A stretch of 64,000 bases of DNA from Sporosarcina ureae. Lineage in GTDB: Bacteria > Bacillota > Bacilli > Bacillales_A > Planococcaceae. The stretch spans positions 2,819,001 through 2,883,000 of the forward strand of contig NZ_CP015109.1 of the NCBI RefSeq assembly GCF_002082015.1, in the 5' to 3' direction. This document shows positions 53,648-63,540 of this stretch, piece after piece (the stretch's first letter is position 1; each line of letters starts with the position of its first letter). Below the pieces are notes generated by a model. The model was not told the DNA's origin and did not search any database. It saw only the letters and a program-made list of their open reading frames with translations. The translations under genes and the position numbers were made by a program.

Positions 53648-54231
53648 GTAAGAAAACACTTGGGTATATCATTACGGCATTAGTGATCGGAACATTAATC
53701 TTCATTATGGTACAAAATACAGTCGGACAGAAAGACCCTGTAGAAGCCCCGATTACACAAGTAAACGAGGAAGATGCATTGCCAGGCGAAGAGGAAGGTT
53801 TGGCGCAAAATTCAGTTGCACCGGACTTTACATTGGAAACATTAGCTGGCGAAACGGTGACGCTTTCCGAGTTAAAAGGAAAGAAAGTCATTTTGAATTT
53901 CTGGGCGACGTGGTGTCCGCCGTGTAAAGCGGAAATGCCGCATATGGAAAGTTTTTATTCGAAATTAACGGATGAAGACCAAGTAGAACTGATCGCAATC
54001 AACGTGACGGAATCAGAGAGGCTTGGTTTAAGTGAAGTGGAAACGTTTGTAGATGATTATGGATTAAGCTTCCCTATTCCACTAGATAAAACGGCGGAAG
54101 TCACACATACATATGGTGTGTTATCGATGCCTACCACGTATATGGTTGATACGCAAGGACGCATAGCACAAAAAATCATTGGACCATTAGATGAAAAAGC
54201 ATTGAATGAATTAGTCGATTCGATGGACTGA
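53644..54231 (+). CDS. TlpA/ResA-like membrane-anchored thioredoxin
   Basis: 195 residues, GTG start overlapping the previous stop. One N-terminal anchor (LGYIITALVIGTLIFIMVQN). An acidic linker leads to a thioredoxin domain with NFWATWCPPCKAEMPHMESF (CPPC active site) and cis-Pro GVLSMPTTYMVDTQGRI. ResA-type proteins reduce apocytochrome c haem-binding cysteines outside the membrane. The cytochrome c-551 gene is 4 kb upstream. The exact partner is unknown. Confidence 0.88.
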   Translation: MSKKTLGYIITALVIGTLIFIMVQNTVGQKDPVEAPITQVNEEDALPGEEEGLAQNSVAPDFTLETLAGETVTLSELKGKKVILNFWATWCPPCKAEMPHMESFYSKLTDEDQVELIAINVTESERLGLSEVETFVDDYGLSFPIPLDKTAEVTHTYGVLSMPTTYMVDTQGRIAQKIIGPLDEKALNELVDSMD

Positions 54232-54301
54232 AAAAAGAGTCTGTTCTCGTGTCGTAACTTCTTGTCTCCCTTCATATAGTGAAGAGAGGAGGAGGTTATG
54301 A

Positions 54302-55729
54302 ATGCGTAAGAGCAGGCTTTTTTTGGTGGGGGTGTTATTACTGATCGGCGCCATATGGCTAAATGGTTGTGGTAAGCAGGAGGTAGCAAAGAATGAATCG
54401 GTCAGTAAGCTACCTGTAGTCGATGAGGTGTTTGAAAAGATTCAGGAGAGAGCTGTATACCCAGTCAAAAAGGACGAGCTGATTGAAGGGGCATTGCGGG
54501 GAATGACGGATACAATCGGTGATCCGTATTCTACGTATCTAACGGGACAGGAAGCGGAGTCTCATCGGGAATCACTTGCAGGATCACGTGTAGGGATCGG
54601 TGCGGAAATGACACGGACGAACGGTAAGTATGTGATTGTAGCCCCAGTTAAAGGAGGACCAGCAGAAAAGGCAGGATTACAGCCGTATGATGAAATTGTG
54701 CGCGTCAATGGGGAGCGTTTGGCCAATGAAACACTTCGCGATGTAGTGAATATGATCCGCGGTGATAAGGGAACAGAAGTGAAGTTGACGATTTTTCGAC
54801 CTGAAGCGGATAAGCATATGGAATATACGATCACGCGCGATCATATGCCCGTGCAGTCTGTGTCACATGAGCTGATGAAAGAACGGGATGCTAAGCTCGG
54901 GTACATAGCGCTAAGCATGTTTGGTGAAGAGACCGCAAAAGAGTGGCAACAGGCTACGTCTGACGTCATCAAAAAAGGTGCCCAAGCGATCATCATCGAT
55001 CTTCGAGGTAATCCAGGCGGCTATTTGAAGGCAGTATCTGAAATTTCCAGTAGTTTGTTAGAAGAAGATCGAACATTTGTCGTGATGCAAGATGCACAGG
55101 GAAATTTGACGCCTATTTCAACGGAGAAAGACGAAGAACTTTCATTCAATGAACGATTGAAACAAATTCCGATTGTGGTCTTACAGGACGTCGGCAGCGC
55201 ATCGGCGAGCGAAGTATTGAGTGCGGCGATCAAAGACTTGAAACGTGGTGAAATTATCGGCACGACAAGCTTCGGAAAAGGAACAGTTCAAGAAACGATG
55301 GAATTATCGAACGGCGGAGAGTTGAAGTTGTCCACGAGTAAGTGGCTGACACCTAAAGAGAAATGGATCCATGGTAAAGGGGTCGCAGCGGATATTGAAG
55401 TAAAACAGAACAGTTTATTCACGGAGCACTTACAGATGGTGACGGATACGATGAAAGAAGGGCATTTCAATGATCAAGTTGCTTATGCGCAACGCATGCT
55501 CAAAGCTTTTGATTTCCGTCCAGGTAGAACAGATGGCTATTTTGACAGTGAAACGGCAGAAGCTGTACATGCATTCCGTGCGGAGCAAGAGATCAAAGAA
55601 GGCTATGATATGGACAGAGAATTCTTCACGGCATTGAAAACAGCTACTGAAGAATATCGTGCAGAGTCAAAGAACGATAAACAATTGCGAATGGCGGTCG
55701 ATTTCCTCGTCAATGAACTGGAAAAATAA
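54302..55729 (+). CDS. ctpB: C-terminal processing peptidase (S41), CtpB-like
   Basis: 475 residues. Lipoprotein-like signal (FLVGVLLLIGAIWLNGCGKQ, lipobox LNGC). PDZ domain at about 95-170 (GIGAEMTRTNGKYVIVAPVK, GGPAEKAGLQPYDEIVRVNG). S41 core with IIIDLRGNPGGYLKAVSEIS, catalytic Ser in VLQDVGSASASEVLSAAIKD, and Lys in GTTSFGKGTVQETM. C-terminal peptidoglycan-binding domain (AQRMLKAFDFRPGRTDGYFD). In Bacillus CtpB cleaves SpoIVFA to trigger sigma-K. The next gene is minJ, as in B. subtilis. The swrA gene found between them in B. subtilis is absent. Confidence 0.93.
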   Translation: MRKSRLFLVGVLLLIGAIWLNGCGKQEVAKNESVSKLPVVDEVFEKIQERAVYPVKKDELIEGALRGMTDTIGDPYSTYLTGQEAESHRESLAGSRVGIGAEMTRTNGKYVIVAPVKGGPAEKAGLQPYDEIVRVNGERLANETLRDVVNMIRGDKGTEVKLTIFRPEADKHMEYTITRDHMPVQSVSHELMKERDAKLGYIALSMFGEETAKEWQQATSDVIKKGAQAIIIDLRGNPGGYLKAVSEISSSLLEEDRTFVVMQDAQGNLTPISTEKDEELSFNERLKQIPIVVLQDVGSASASEVLSAAIKDLKRGEIIGTTSFGKGTVQETMELSNGGELKLSTSKWLTPKEKWIHGKGVAADIEVKQNSLFTEHLQMVTDTMKEGHFNDQVAYAQRMLKAFDFRPGRTDGYFDSETAEAVHAFRAEQEIKEGYDMDREFFTALKTATEEYRAESKNDKQLRMAVDFLVNELEK

Positions 55730-55733
55730 TAGT

Positions 55734-55799
55734 AGAGGCGGTTCGGCAAGGTCTTGGCAACAAGACACGCGCGGACAGCCTCTTTTTTTATTGTGTAAT
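55734..55799 (+). terminator. Terminator after ctpB
   Basis: AGAGGC (55734-55739) pairs with GCCTCT (55788-55793), enclosing a long imperfect loop. TTTTTT follows. Confidence 0.65.
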
Positions 55800-55903
55800 T
55801 TAGCTTAAATTGGAACTTCGCTAAGAACTCACTCGCTATTTTCTATCTTTTTTTGTACAATGAAGAAAAGAGCTGTAAAGATAAGCGAGAAAGGTGACAG
55901 AAG

Positions 55904-57076
55904 ATGTCTAGCGAACTATTACGTAATTTACAAGAAGCATTACTTTACTTTTTTCTGAATCCAGTCTGGCTAATCGCTTTAGTGGCTGCCTATATGCTGG
56001 GCAGTAAACGGGTAAGCCGCGAACGAACAGATTTCAATGTGGGCATACACAAAGGTTCTACTGAAATGAAACACATTCTTTCAGTAGGTTGGTTGCACGG
56101 GCTCGTCTTGTCGATTCTGATCGCAGGTATAGGGTTGATCGTCGACTTTAACTGGATTATCCTTTTATCCGTTATTATGTTGCTCGTTATTGTCTCATTC
56201 TCTTATAAACTAGCATCACCGATCTACTATGTGGCTCTCGCGTTTTTTGCGCTCTGGGCATTGGATCGTTTTGCAGGTGATTTTTCAATCGGCACATGGT
56301 TCGTTCAAGAAGATCTGGACTTCTTCGGTACATTGGCTATAACGGTACCGATTATTGCAGGATTATTGTTAATTTCGGAAGGGTTATTGGTTCGTCGTCA
56401 CGCGGCGCGTCATACGTCTCCAACATTCGTTTCGACGCAACGTGGAATGCGTGGAGCCATTTATCAATCTAAATTACTTTGGCTCGTGCCCGTTGTATTT
56501 TTAGTGCCGGGACATATGGTGGCGGAATTTGCTCCTTACTGGCCGCAATTCACATTAGGCTCAGAGCAATTTTCATTCATTCCGGTGCCTGTCGTGATCG
56601 GATTCTCGCAACTGGTGCGTTCGACGTTCCCAGACGTGCTGTTTCCTAAGATGGGAAAAGCCATTGCTTGGCTTGGTGTAGCGGTAGCGCTTGTAGGTAT
56701 TGGCGCAATCTGGATGCCAGTACTTGGCTGGGCGGCATTACTGGCAGGTGTTCTATGCCGAATCTTGTTGAGCGCTATGATTTCACTATCAGAACGCAAT
56801 AAGCAAGTGTTGTTAGTGCCTCAATCGGAAGGCGTGTATGTAGTAGCCGTTCTTGCTGATTCACCAGCAGAGAAGATGGGCATTGTGCCAGGTGATTTGA
56901 TCAAGTCGGTGAACGGAATCTCGATTCACAACGAAGATCAATTGTATGACGCCATCCAAGTCAACGCTGCACACTGTCGTTTACAAGTAATCGGCCGCGA
57001 CCAAGAGGTACGTCTGAAGCAACAAGTGCTGTTCCGTCATGATCACTTCCGTTTAGGTATCGTAGTTGTGCGATAA
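55904..57076 (+). CDS. minJ: MinJ-like polytopic PDZ protein (division site determinant)
   Basis: 390 residues. Seven or eight membrane segments in the first 300 residues (YFFLNPVWLIALVAAYMLGS, VIMLLVIVSFSYKLASPIYY, LLWLVPVVFLVPGHMVAEF, WLGVAVALVGIGAIWMPVLG). A cytoplasmic PDZ domain follows (VYVVAVLADSPAEKMGIVPG, DLIKSVNGISIHNEDQLYDA). MinJ bridges DivIVA and MinCD at poles and septa. The length (B. subtilis about 397) and order ctpB-minJ-csbA support the name. Confidence 0.88.
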   Translation: MSSELLRNLQEALLYFFLNPVWLIALVAAYMLGSKRVSRERTDFNVGIHKGSTEMKHILSVGWLHGLVLSILIAGIGLIVDFNWIILLSVIMLLVIVSFSYKLASPIYYVALAFFALWALDRFAGDFSIGTWFVQEDLDFFGTLAITVPIIAGLLLISEGLLVRRHAARHTSPTFVSTQRGMRGAIYQSKLLWLVPVVFLVPGHMVAEFAPYWPQFTLGSEQFSFIPVPVVIGFSQLVRSTFPDVLFPKMGKAIAWLGVAVALVGIGAIWMPVLGWAALLAGVLCRILLSAMISLSERNKQVLLVPQSEGVYVVAVLADSPAEKMGIVPGDLIKSVNGISIHNEDQLYDAIQVNAAHCRLQVIGRDQEVRLKQQVLFRHDHFRLGIVVVR

Positions 57077-57090
57077 AAGGGGAGAACACT

Positions 57091-57342
57091 ATGCATGATT
57101 TCGAAACGAAGTTGCTGTTTGCGATGTTGTTGCCAGGGATTTTAGTTGTGTTTTTTACGCGCGTGACATTTCATCACGTCGTTGGATTAATTTTGACAGT
57201 AGCGCTCATTGCGGCTTCCGTTTATGCAGGATATACGCATAACTGGATATTGTATGTGGCGGATGCTGTGTCACTGACAGTAGGTTTTTGGTTTGCGTCG
57301 CGCATGGTGAAGAATGCGCGGCTGAATCAGTCCGAAGAGTGA
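57091..57342 (+). CDS. csbA: CsbA-family small membrane protein
   Basis: 83 residues with three hydrophobic helices. LLFAMLLPGILVVFFTRVTF, HHVVGLILTVALIAASVYAG and YVADAVSLTVGFWFASRMV follow the CsbA pattern. CsbA is a SigB-controlled protein of unknown function in B. subtilis. GGGGAGA site 15 bases after minJ. Confidence 0.85.
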   Translation: MHDFETKLLFAMLLPGILVVFFTRVTFHHVVGLILTVALIAASVYAGYTHNWILYVADAVSLTVGFWFASRMVKNARLNQSEE

Positions 57343-57344
57343 AG

Positions 57345-57389
57345 AAAAGCGGTTTTCAAAGAGCATATATGCTTTGAAAACCGCTTTTT
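57345..57389. terminator. Terminator hairpin after csbA
   Basis: AAAAGCGGTTTTCAAAG and CTTTGAAAACCGCTTTTT form a 17-bp stem. The loop itself has AGCATATATGCT. Confidence 0.92.
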
Positions 57390-57453
57390 GTTAGGAATAC
57401 TAGTTAGTAGCTGTTTTAATTGTCCGCGCTATGGGGAATAGTGAGAGTACGAG

Positions 57454-57756
57454 TTAAAATAAACTGTAGACAGCGAGCGCTGCAATGGTCCCAATCACGA
57501 CAAACATGACGTCGAGGCCGATGAACGCTAAAGCGAACGCTATGACGGCACCTATTATGCCAAAAAGAATATCATCTTGGATATGTAAAATAGCTGGAAA
57601 AATAAGTGCACCGAGTACTGCATAAGGAATGTTACGCAACACACCGCTGACAATTGGCGGCAATTCCTTGCCATCGAGAATGGTTAACGGAATCATTCGA
57701 GGCACATAGGTGGCGATGGCCATACCGAGCAACATCCACCAATAAGTAGATCCCAT
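57454..57756 (-). CDS. azlD: Branched-chain amino acid export protein AzlD
   Basis: 100 residues, three or four helices. Family start YWWMLLGMAIATYVPRMIPL, then LPPIVSGVLRNIPYAVLGAL. It pairs with AzlC. The start overlaps the azlC stop (TGATG). Confidence 0.9.
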   Translation of the reverse strand: MGSTYWWMLLGMAIATYVPRMIPLTILDGKELPPIVSGVLRNIPYAVLGALIFPAILHIQDDILFGIIGAVIAFALAFIGLDVMFVVIGTIAALAVYSLF

Positions 57757-58490
57757 CAGTTTTCCTCCTTTTGTTCAGTAAAGCGATCGACGTTTTTATT
57801 ACTTTTTACATATAGAATTTCAACAAAGATTGCGGAAGCGAGCGTCGCGACCAATATCGACCATCCAGTAGACAATAGATGCGTGTAATAGAGCACGCAG
57901 TGAATGGCTGCCGCTATCGCTGCAAGCAACACTACCTTGCGATTGCCTTTCATAGACGGGACGAGCAAGCCGATAAACATGGCATACAGTGCCACAGACA
58001 TCGCTTGTTGTAGAAATTGCGGTAAATTGGCTCCGATGACGTGACCTACCGCTGTGAAGATCACCCAACTGCTATAGGCGATCAGGGCGACACCGAATGT
58101 GAAGGCGGTCGTGACTTGTCGATTCTTTTGTGTGGCGAGCACGGAAAATGTTTCATCGGTGATCCCGAATGCGTACATAGCTTTCTTCCATTTTGGCGCG
58201 GGTTCCACTTTTTCATTTAGGGCAGCCGTCATAAGGAAGTGCCGGATATTGACGATAAATGTATTCGTCACGATCAGCCACGGAGCAACGCCGGACGCGA
58301 GTAAGCTAAGCGCCATATATTGAGCCGCTCCTGCGTAGACGAATAGACTCATTGCAGTCGCTTCCATAATAGAGAGGCCAGTCGTTTTAGCGAGCAGTCC
58401 GAACGTTAACGCAACGGGAAAGTACCCGATGGCAATACTCGAGCCTGCTTTCAGGCCATGAGAAAAGGTTGTATTCACTAGGCAGCCCAT
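57756..58490 (-). CDS. azlC: Branched-chain amino acid export protein AzlC
   Basis: About 244 residues. FSHGLKAGSSIAIGYFPVAL, TFGLLAKTTGLSIMEATAMS, LFVYAGAAQYMALSLLASGV and NTFIVNIRHFLMTAALNEKV are the AzlC hallmarks. With AzlD it forms a membrane exporter for branched-chain or other amino acids. The start is uncertain: the ATG at 58490 has only AAAAAGAAAG near it. Confidence 0.9.
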   Translation of the reverse strand: MGCLVNTTFSHGLKAGSSIAIGYFPVALTFGLLAKTTGLSIMEATAMSLFVYAGAAQYMALSLLASGVAPWLIVTNTFIVNIRHFLMTAALNEKVEPAPKWKKAMYAFGITDETFSVLATQKNRQVTTAFTFGVALIAYSSWVIFTAVGHVIGANLPQFLQQAMSVALYAMFIGLLVPSMKGNRKVVLLAAIAAAIHCVLYYTHLLSTGWSILVATLASAIFVEILYVKSNKNVDRFTEQKEEN

Positions 58491-58586
58491 CTTTCTTTTT
58501 ATGAATCTAGGAGCTAGTATACTATAATTCAACATATTCTACAGCATTATGACTAAAAATTATGAAAACCAGTGAGGGTGTCAGCG

Positions 58587-59219
58587 ATGAATGAATGGCT
58601 AACAATTGATAAAGTGGAAGATCTAGCAGAGGAGTATGAGGCGCTAGGTTTTTTGATGGGATTAATTCCGCCATTTTTGGAAGCGTTCCTACCATTTCTG
58701 CCTCTCTTCGTGTTTGTTATTGCCAATGCCATCGCGTTTGGTTTTTGGCTAGGCTTTGTGCTTTCCTGGGCAGGAACCGTAGCGGGTTCGTATGTCGTGT
58801 TCTTGCTCATTCGTAGATTTGGTGGCAACAAGTTTTTCTCGTTTTTAACGCGTCCTAAGAAAGTACAACAGCTGATTCAGTGGGTCGAGCGTAATGGCTT
58901 TGGTCCGTTGTTTGTCTTAATTTGTTTTCCGTTTACGCCTTCTGCTTTGGTGAATCTTGTGGCGGGTTTGTCGAATATGAATAAGAAAAATTATTTGTTT
59001 GTGTTGATGCTTGGTAAGCTTGTGATGATTATGATGATTACGTTTATTGGCTATGATGTGCGGGCGCTTGTTACGCAGCCGATCCGGACGTTGATTATGT
59101 TTGTTGTGATGTTCTTGTTGTGGTTGGTGGGGAAATGGTTTGAGCGTAGGTTGACGCGGAAGGTGGAGGATGATTTTAGGAGTTTTTCTCGTGTGCAGGG
59201 TGAGGGTGAAAAAGAATAA
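58587..59219 (+). CDS. VTT (DedA/TVP38-like) membrane protein
   Basis: About 210 residues from the ATG at 58587 (GAGGGTG upstream). Five or so helices. The VTT core has FWLGFVLSWAGTVAGSYVVF, LIRRFGGNKFF, RNGFGPLFVLICFPFTPSAL and VNLVAGLSNMNKKNYLFVLM, with the F(P)xxP and G.. pattern of lipid scramblase-like DedA/TVP38 proteins. Function not defined. The C-terminal tail is charged. Confidence 0.85.
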   Translation: MNEWLTIDKVEDLAEEYEALGFLMGLIPPFLEAFLPFLPLFVFVIANAIAFGFWLGFVLSWAGTVAGSYVVFLLIRRFGGNKFFSFLTRPKKVQQLIQWVERNGFGPLFVLICFPFTPSALVNLVAGLSNMNKKNYLFVLMLGKLVMIMMITFIGYDVRALVTQPIRTLIMFVVMFLLWLVGKWFERRLTRKVEDDFRSFSRVQGEGEKE

Positions 59220-59287
59220 AGGTTAACGTTTCCTGTCTTTCTTTTCTTTCGGTACAATGGAGGAAAGGGTGGCAGGGTTTTTATTTT

Positions 59288-59582
59288 CTGAAATAGTGAG
59301 AACTGATGGGGGAAGTACCGTTGATCTGCGTTCCAGGCGAACGCTTTCCCATGGGCCCGCGGTGAGCCAACTAGGTCGCGAGCTCCCTTTAGTTGTCTCA
59401 CCTGATCGGGCTGATCCATCGGGAGTCGCCGCCTTCCACGCAGATCAACTACATGGTGGTTCTTAGGATTGTGTTTTGGGAAATTATCTTCTTTTGGAGA
59501 GTTCAAGTGAATATAAAGATATGTGGTGTTGGGACGTTGCTCGACTGGTTGTTGGGTATTGAAGTTAGTGAGTTTCTGCTTT
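59288..59582 (+). repeat. Dispersed repeat R4, first of a tandem pair
   Basis: CTGAAATAGTGAGAACTG, GTTGATCTGCGTTCCAGGCG, then the same core as R2/R3 (ACGCTTTCCCATGGGCCCGC, TCACCTGATCGGGCTGATCC, ATCGGGAGTCGCC) and CCTTCCACGCAGATCAACTA. The outer arms GTTGATCTGCGT and ACGCAGATCAAC are inverted. Confidence 0.8.
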
Positions 59583-59905
59583 CTGAAATAGTGAGACATG
59601 GTGGGGGAAGCACCGTTGATCTGCGTTCCAGGCGGACGCTTTCCTGCGGGCATGGCTTGAGCCTCCTCGTCCGCTTCGCTCCCTGCGGGGTCTCAAGGCT
59701 CATGCTCATAACGCTTCGCTTTTAATCGCAGAAGTGATTGCTATTCCCGCGGGAGTCGCCGCCTTCCACGCAGATCAACTACGTTGTGGTTCTTAGGATT
59801 GTGTTTTGAAAAGTTATCTTCTCATAGAAAGTTCAAGTGAATATAAAGATATACGGCGTTGGGGGCGTTGCTCGACTGGTTGTTGGATACTGCAGTCGCT
59901 GCGTG
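59583..59905 (+). repeat. Dispersed repeat R5, second of a tandem pair
   Basis: The same flanks as R4 (CTGAAATAGTGAG, GTTGATCTGCGTTCCAGGCG, CCTTCCACGCAGATCAACTA, GTTCAAGTGAATATAAAGAT). A different core, GCATGGCTTGAGCCTCCTCG and CTGCGGGGTCTCAAGGCTCA, replaces the R4 core. R4 and R5 are offset by about 295 bases. Confidence 0.8.
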
Positions 59906-60048
59906 TCCGCTTTAGCATTGCCTGCTAAATAAAGAACTACTGATCAAACAGAAAAACTATGTGCAAGAACTACGGCACTATACTGCTACTAACTTATTTA
60001 ATAATTGACTCTATATACATTCAACTTCCAACGAAAGGGGAGAAAAAC

Positions 60049-63000
60049 ATGACATTGCGTTTTATTACGGGACGTTCCGGAACGGGAAAGACGACTTTTA
60101 TTGAACGGGAGATTGCGCAAGAATTGAAGGAGCGGCCGATGGGGGCGCCTATTGTGGTGATTGTGCCGGATCAGTTATCGTATTCTATGGAATATAGTCT
60201 ATCGGTTAAGTCGGGGCTGTCTGGTATGATTCGGGCCCAGGTGCTGACGTTTAAACGATTGGCTTGGCGGGTGTTGCAAGAGGTCGGGGGCATTACGCGT
60301 GAGGAAGTGGATAGTTTTGGCTATCGCATGCTTGTGCGTAGTGTGTTAGAAGACAATAAGGAGTCGTTTAAGCTTTTTAAACAAGCGGCTTCGAAACATG
60401 GGTTTGCTGAGCAGATTAGTGACGTCATGAAGGAGTGCAGTAAATATTGTATTGATCAGCAGGCGTTTAGTGAATTGAAAAATTCGCTTGTGGATCAGCA
60501 AGCTCCTCGGATTTTGCAGGACAAAGCGCATGACTTGCAGTTGTTGCTGGAGAAAATTGAAGAACGTCTTGGCACGACCTACATGGATAGTGAAGGACAA
60601 CTCAATGCGCTAGCTGATCAGTTGCCGCATTCGGAGTGGTTGCAAGATGCGTCGATCTACATAGACGGCTTCGGTGATTTCACGACACAAGAATATACGA
60701 TTATTACGCAATTAATGAAATATACGAAACGAGTGACCGTCGTGTTGCCAATGGAAGAAAAAGTGCATAACAGCGAGCACGAATTATTCCATACAGCTCA
60801 GCAACAGTACGAAACGCTGCAACAACTGGCATATAGTGAGTCCGTGGAGCGTGAAGAACGCGTTCATTTGACGCAGTTGCAACGCTTTTCAAATCAAGAA
60901 TTGGCCCATTTAGAAGAGCAGTTTGATCACTATCCTCCTGAATCGTTTGAATCGGAAGGTGCGATCCAAATTATCGAAGCGTCGAATCGCCGTGCGGAAG
61001 TTCATGCAGTGGCACGTTCGATTCGCAAGATGATGCGTGAAGGCAAGCGTTATCGAGGAATGACGGTGTTAAATCGACAACCGGATGTGTATAACGAATT
61101 GATTCAGAGTATATTCACGCAATATGATATTCCGGTGTTCATTAATCAGAAGAAACCGATGCTTCATCATCCATTGATCGAGTTTGTGCGTTCATTGCTT
61201 GAGGCGGTGCGAACTGATTGGTCGTATGAAGCGGTGTTCAGGTCAGTGAAGACGGACCTGTTTTTCCCTGTCAATGAAAGCAAGCAAGTATGGAGAGAGC
61301 GGGCAGACCGCTTGGAGAACTTTGTGCTAGCTAAAGGAATCCATGGCAAATCTCGTTGGCAAGATGAAGAGCGTTGGAAGGTCAGTCGCTATAGAGGTCT
61401 AGAAAAAGTTCGTACTGTACAGACCGATGAAGAACTTGCGACGCAGGCGGAGTTTGCGGAGACGCGTGATATGATTCGCGAGCCAATTGAGCAGTTACAG
61501 CAGAAGTTACAATCTGCCCGCACCGGTCGAGACGTGGCGGAAGCGTTGTTTTATACGATAGAATCACTTCGTATCTACGATAAGATTATAGAGTTACAAC
61601 AATCCGAACATAAACATAATCGGTTGCAAGCAGCGGCAGAACATGAACAAGCGTGGACAAGTTGGATTAATGTGTTGGATCAGTTTGTTCTGATGTTTGG
61701 AGAGAAGGAGCTGCCGATTGCTGAGGCGATTAAAATATTAGATGAAGGATTCGATACACTTGAATTCAAATTGATTCCGCCTTCGCTCGATCAAGTGACG
61801 GTGACGACTATGGAGTTGTTTAATTCGATGGGGGTCGAAGCGGTGTTTGTCCTCGGCGCGAATGAAGGGATATTGCCTCTGCGCAATGATCACGAGGGGT
61901 TGCTGTCGGACAGTGACCGAGAGTTGTTTAGTGAAATTGGCATTACGCTAGCCCCTACGACAAAGCTTCAGCTTATGCGCGAATCGTATATGGCGTATCG
62001 GGCGTTTACCGGAGCGAGTGCGCATTTGACTGTCAGCTACCCCATTGCGGATGAAGAAGGAAAGGCGTTGATACCTTCTCTTTATATTCCAAGGCTTAAG
62101 CAGATGGTTTCGAATATACCGATGGAAATCGCCGTCATGGAGCCAACGGAATTGTCCGAAGTAGGAGACAAACTTGCCTATATTGAACATCCTGAAGTGG
62201 CGCTGTCTTACGCGATTCGGATTATGCGGCAAGCTTCAACTCAGGAAGAAATCGCACCTGAATGGCAAGCGGTTCTAGCCTATTATAAAGAAGATCCACT
62301 GTGGTCTTCCGTTGTAGAGTCGATCGTCCAACCTGCTTTGAAGCGTCAGAAGACCGAATTACTGGATACGGAACTAACGACAGGTTTATACGGATCATCC
62401 TTTACGACGAGTGTCTCGAGGATAGAATCGTACTATAGTTGTCCGTTCCAACATTTCACGACGTATGGTTTGAATTTACAAGACCGTTTTGAATTCCAGC
62501 TTGAAGCACCGGATATCGGGGATTTATTCCACGCAGCATTGAAGTGGGTATCCGATGAAGTCATGCGCCAAGGTTTGTCGTGGGCAGCGTTGACGAAAGA
62601 ACAGTGCTGGCAGTTAGGCCGGGATGCGATTGATGCACTGGCGCCGAAGTTCTTCCATAGAATTTTATTATCGAGTCAACGCTATGCGTATATTCAACGA
62701 AAATTGATGCAAATCATTCAACGGACAATTCGTGCACTACAGTCGCAGGCGCGTAATTCAAGCTTCACGCCAATTGCGATTGAAGCAGGTTTTGGTCCGA
62801 ATGAAGAAATTGCACCGCTTGAAATCAACTTGAAAAATGGTCAACAAATGCATATTAGAGGTCGAATTGATCGAATCGACACGATGAAAAAAGATGACCA
62901 GACATATTTGCGAGTAGTCGATTATAAATCGTCAGCTCGTGCGCTTGATTTGACCGAAGTGTACTATGGTTTATCACTGCAAATGCTAACGTATTTAGAC

Positions 63001-63540
63001 GTCGCACTCGAGCATGCAGAAGATTGGCTCGGAGTCTACGCAAATCCTGCAGGCGTATTGTATATGTACGTCCACAATCCGATGTTGCGTTTAACGAAAG
63101 AATTGAACGAAGAGGCTGTGGAAAAAGAGTTATTGAAATCGTATAAAATGCAAGGCTATATACTAGAAGATGCAGACGTTGCGTTGGCAATGGATGAGCA
63201 CATCGATAGTGAGTCATTGATTATTCCGGCACGCTTAAAGAAAGATGGCTCGTTTTATTCCAATTCAAAAGTCGTGCCACCTGAAGATATTAATATTCTA
63301 CGTTCCTATGTCCGTAAGAAACATCAGCAAGCAGGCGACGGCATGTTGTCAGGGGATACGCGTGTCTATCCGTACCGTCTGAAAGACCATATGCCGTGCA
63401 CGTTCTGTTCGTATCAGTCAATTTGTCAGTTCGATAGTACCGATCCGACACAACCGACACGGAACTATTCGGCCTATAAGCCGGAAGAGTCATTAGAAAA
63501 GATGAGGAAGGAGATCGATCCAGATGCGAATTCCAGATAA
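60049..63540 (+). CDS. addB: Helicase-exonuclease AddB subunit
   Basis: AddAB resects double-strand breaks to Chi for recombination. 1163 residues from the ATG at 60049 (AAAGGGGAGAAAAAC). Walker [21 protein letters not shown]. The C-terminal RecB-type nuclease has [20 protein letters not shown]. The 4Fe-4S cysteines are in [20 protein letters not shown] (one) and [16 protein letters not shown] (three). Full length for the family. It overlaps addA by 17 bases. Confidence 0.97.
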   Translation: MTLRFITGRSGTGKTTFIEREIAQELKERPMGAPIVVIVPDQLSYSMEYSLSVKSGLSGMIRAQVLTFKRLAWRVLQEVGGITREEVDSFGYRMLVRSVLEDNKESFKLFKQAASKHGFAEQISDVMKECSKYCIDQQAFSELKNSLVDQQAPRILQDKAHDLQLLLEKIEERLGTTYMDSEGQLNALADQLPHSEWLQDASIYIDGFGDFTTQEYTIITQLMKYTKRVTVVLPMEEKVHNSEHELFHTAQQQYETLQQLAYSESVEREERVHLTQLQRFSNQELAHLEEQFDHYPPESFESEGAIQIIEASNRRAEVHAVARSIRKMMREGKRYRGMTVLNRQPDVYNELIQSIFTQYDIPVFINQKKPMLHHPLIEFVRSLLEAVRTDWSYEAVFRSVKTDLFFPVNESKQVWRERADRLENFVLAKGIHGKSRWQDEERWKVSRYRGLEKVRTVQTDEELATQAEFAETRDMIREPIEQLQQKLQSARTGRDVAEALFYTIESLRIYDKIIELQQSEHKHNRLQAAAEHEQAWTSWINVLDQFVLMFGEKELPIAEAIKILDEGFDTLEFKLIPPSLDQVTVTTMELFNSMGVEAVFVLGANEGILPLRNDHEGLLSDSDRELFSEIGITLAPTTKLQLMRESYMAYRAFTGASAHLTVSYPIADEEGKALIPSLYIPRLKQMVSNIPMEIAVMEPTELSEVGDKLAYIEHPEVALSYAIRIMRQASTQEEIAPEWQAVLAYYKEDPLWSSVVESIVQPALKRQKTELLDTELTTGLYGSSFTTSVSRIESYYSCPFQHFTTYGLNLQDRFEFQLEAPDIGDLFHAALKWVSDEVMRQGLSWAALTKEQCWQLGRDAIDALAPKFFHRILLSSQRYAYIQRKLMQIIQRTIRALQSQARNSSFTPIAIEAGFGPNEEIAPLEINLKNGQQMHIRGRIDRIDTMKKDDQTYLRVVDYKSSARALDLTEVYYGLSLQMLTYLDVALEHAEDWLGVYANPAGVLYMYVHNPMLRLTKELNEEAVEKELLKSYKMQGYILEDADVALAMDEHIDSESLIIPARLKKDGSFYSNSKVVPPEDINILRSYVRKKHQQAGDGMLSGDTRVYPYRLKDHMPCTFCSYQSICQFDSTDPTQPTRNYSAYKPEESLEKMRKEIDPDANSR

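Noticed and set aside
59051-59725. ORFs of 69-200 codons around the tandem repeats before addB
   Set aside because: They follow repeat sequence in several frames and share peptide fragments with ORFs over the other repeat copies. No ribosome sites.
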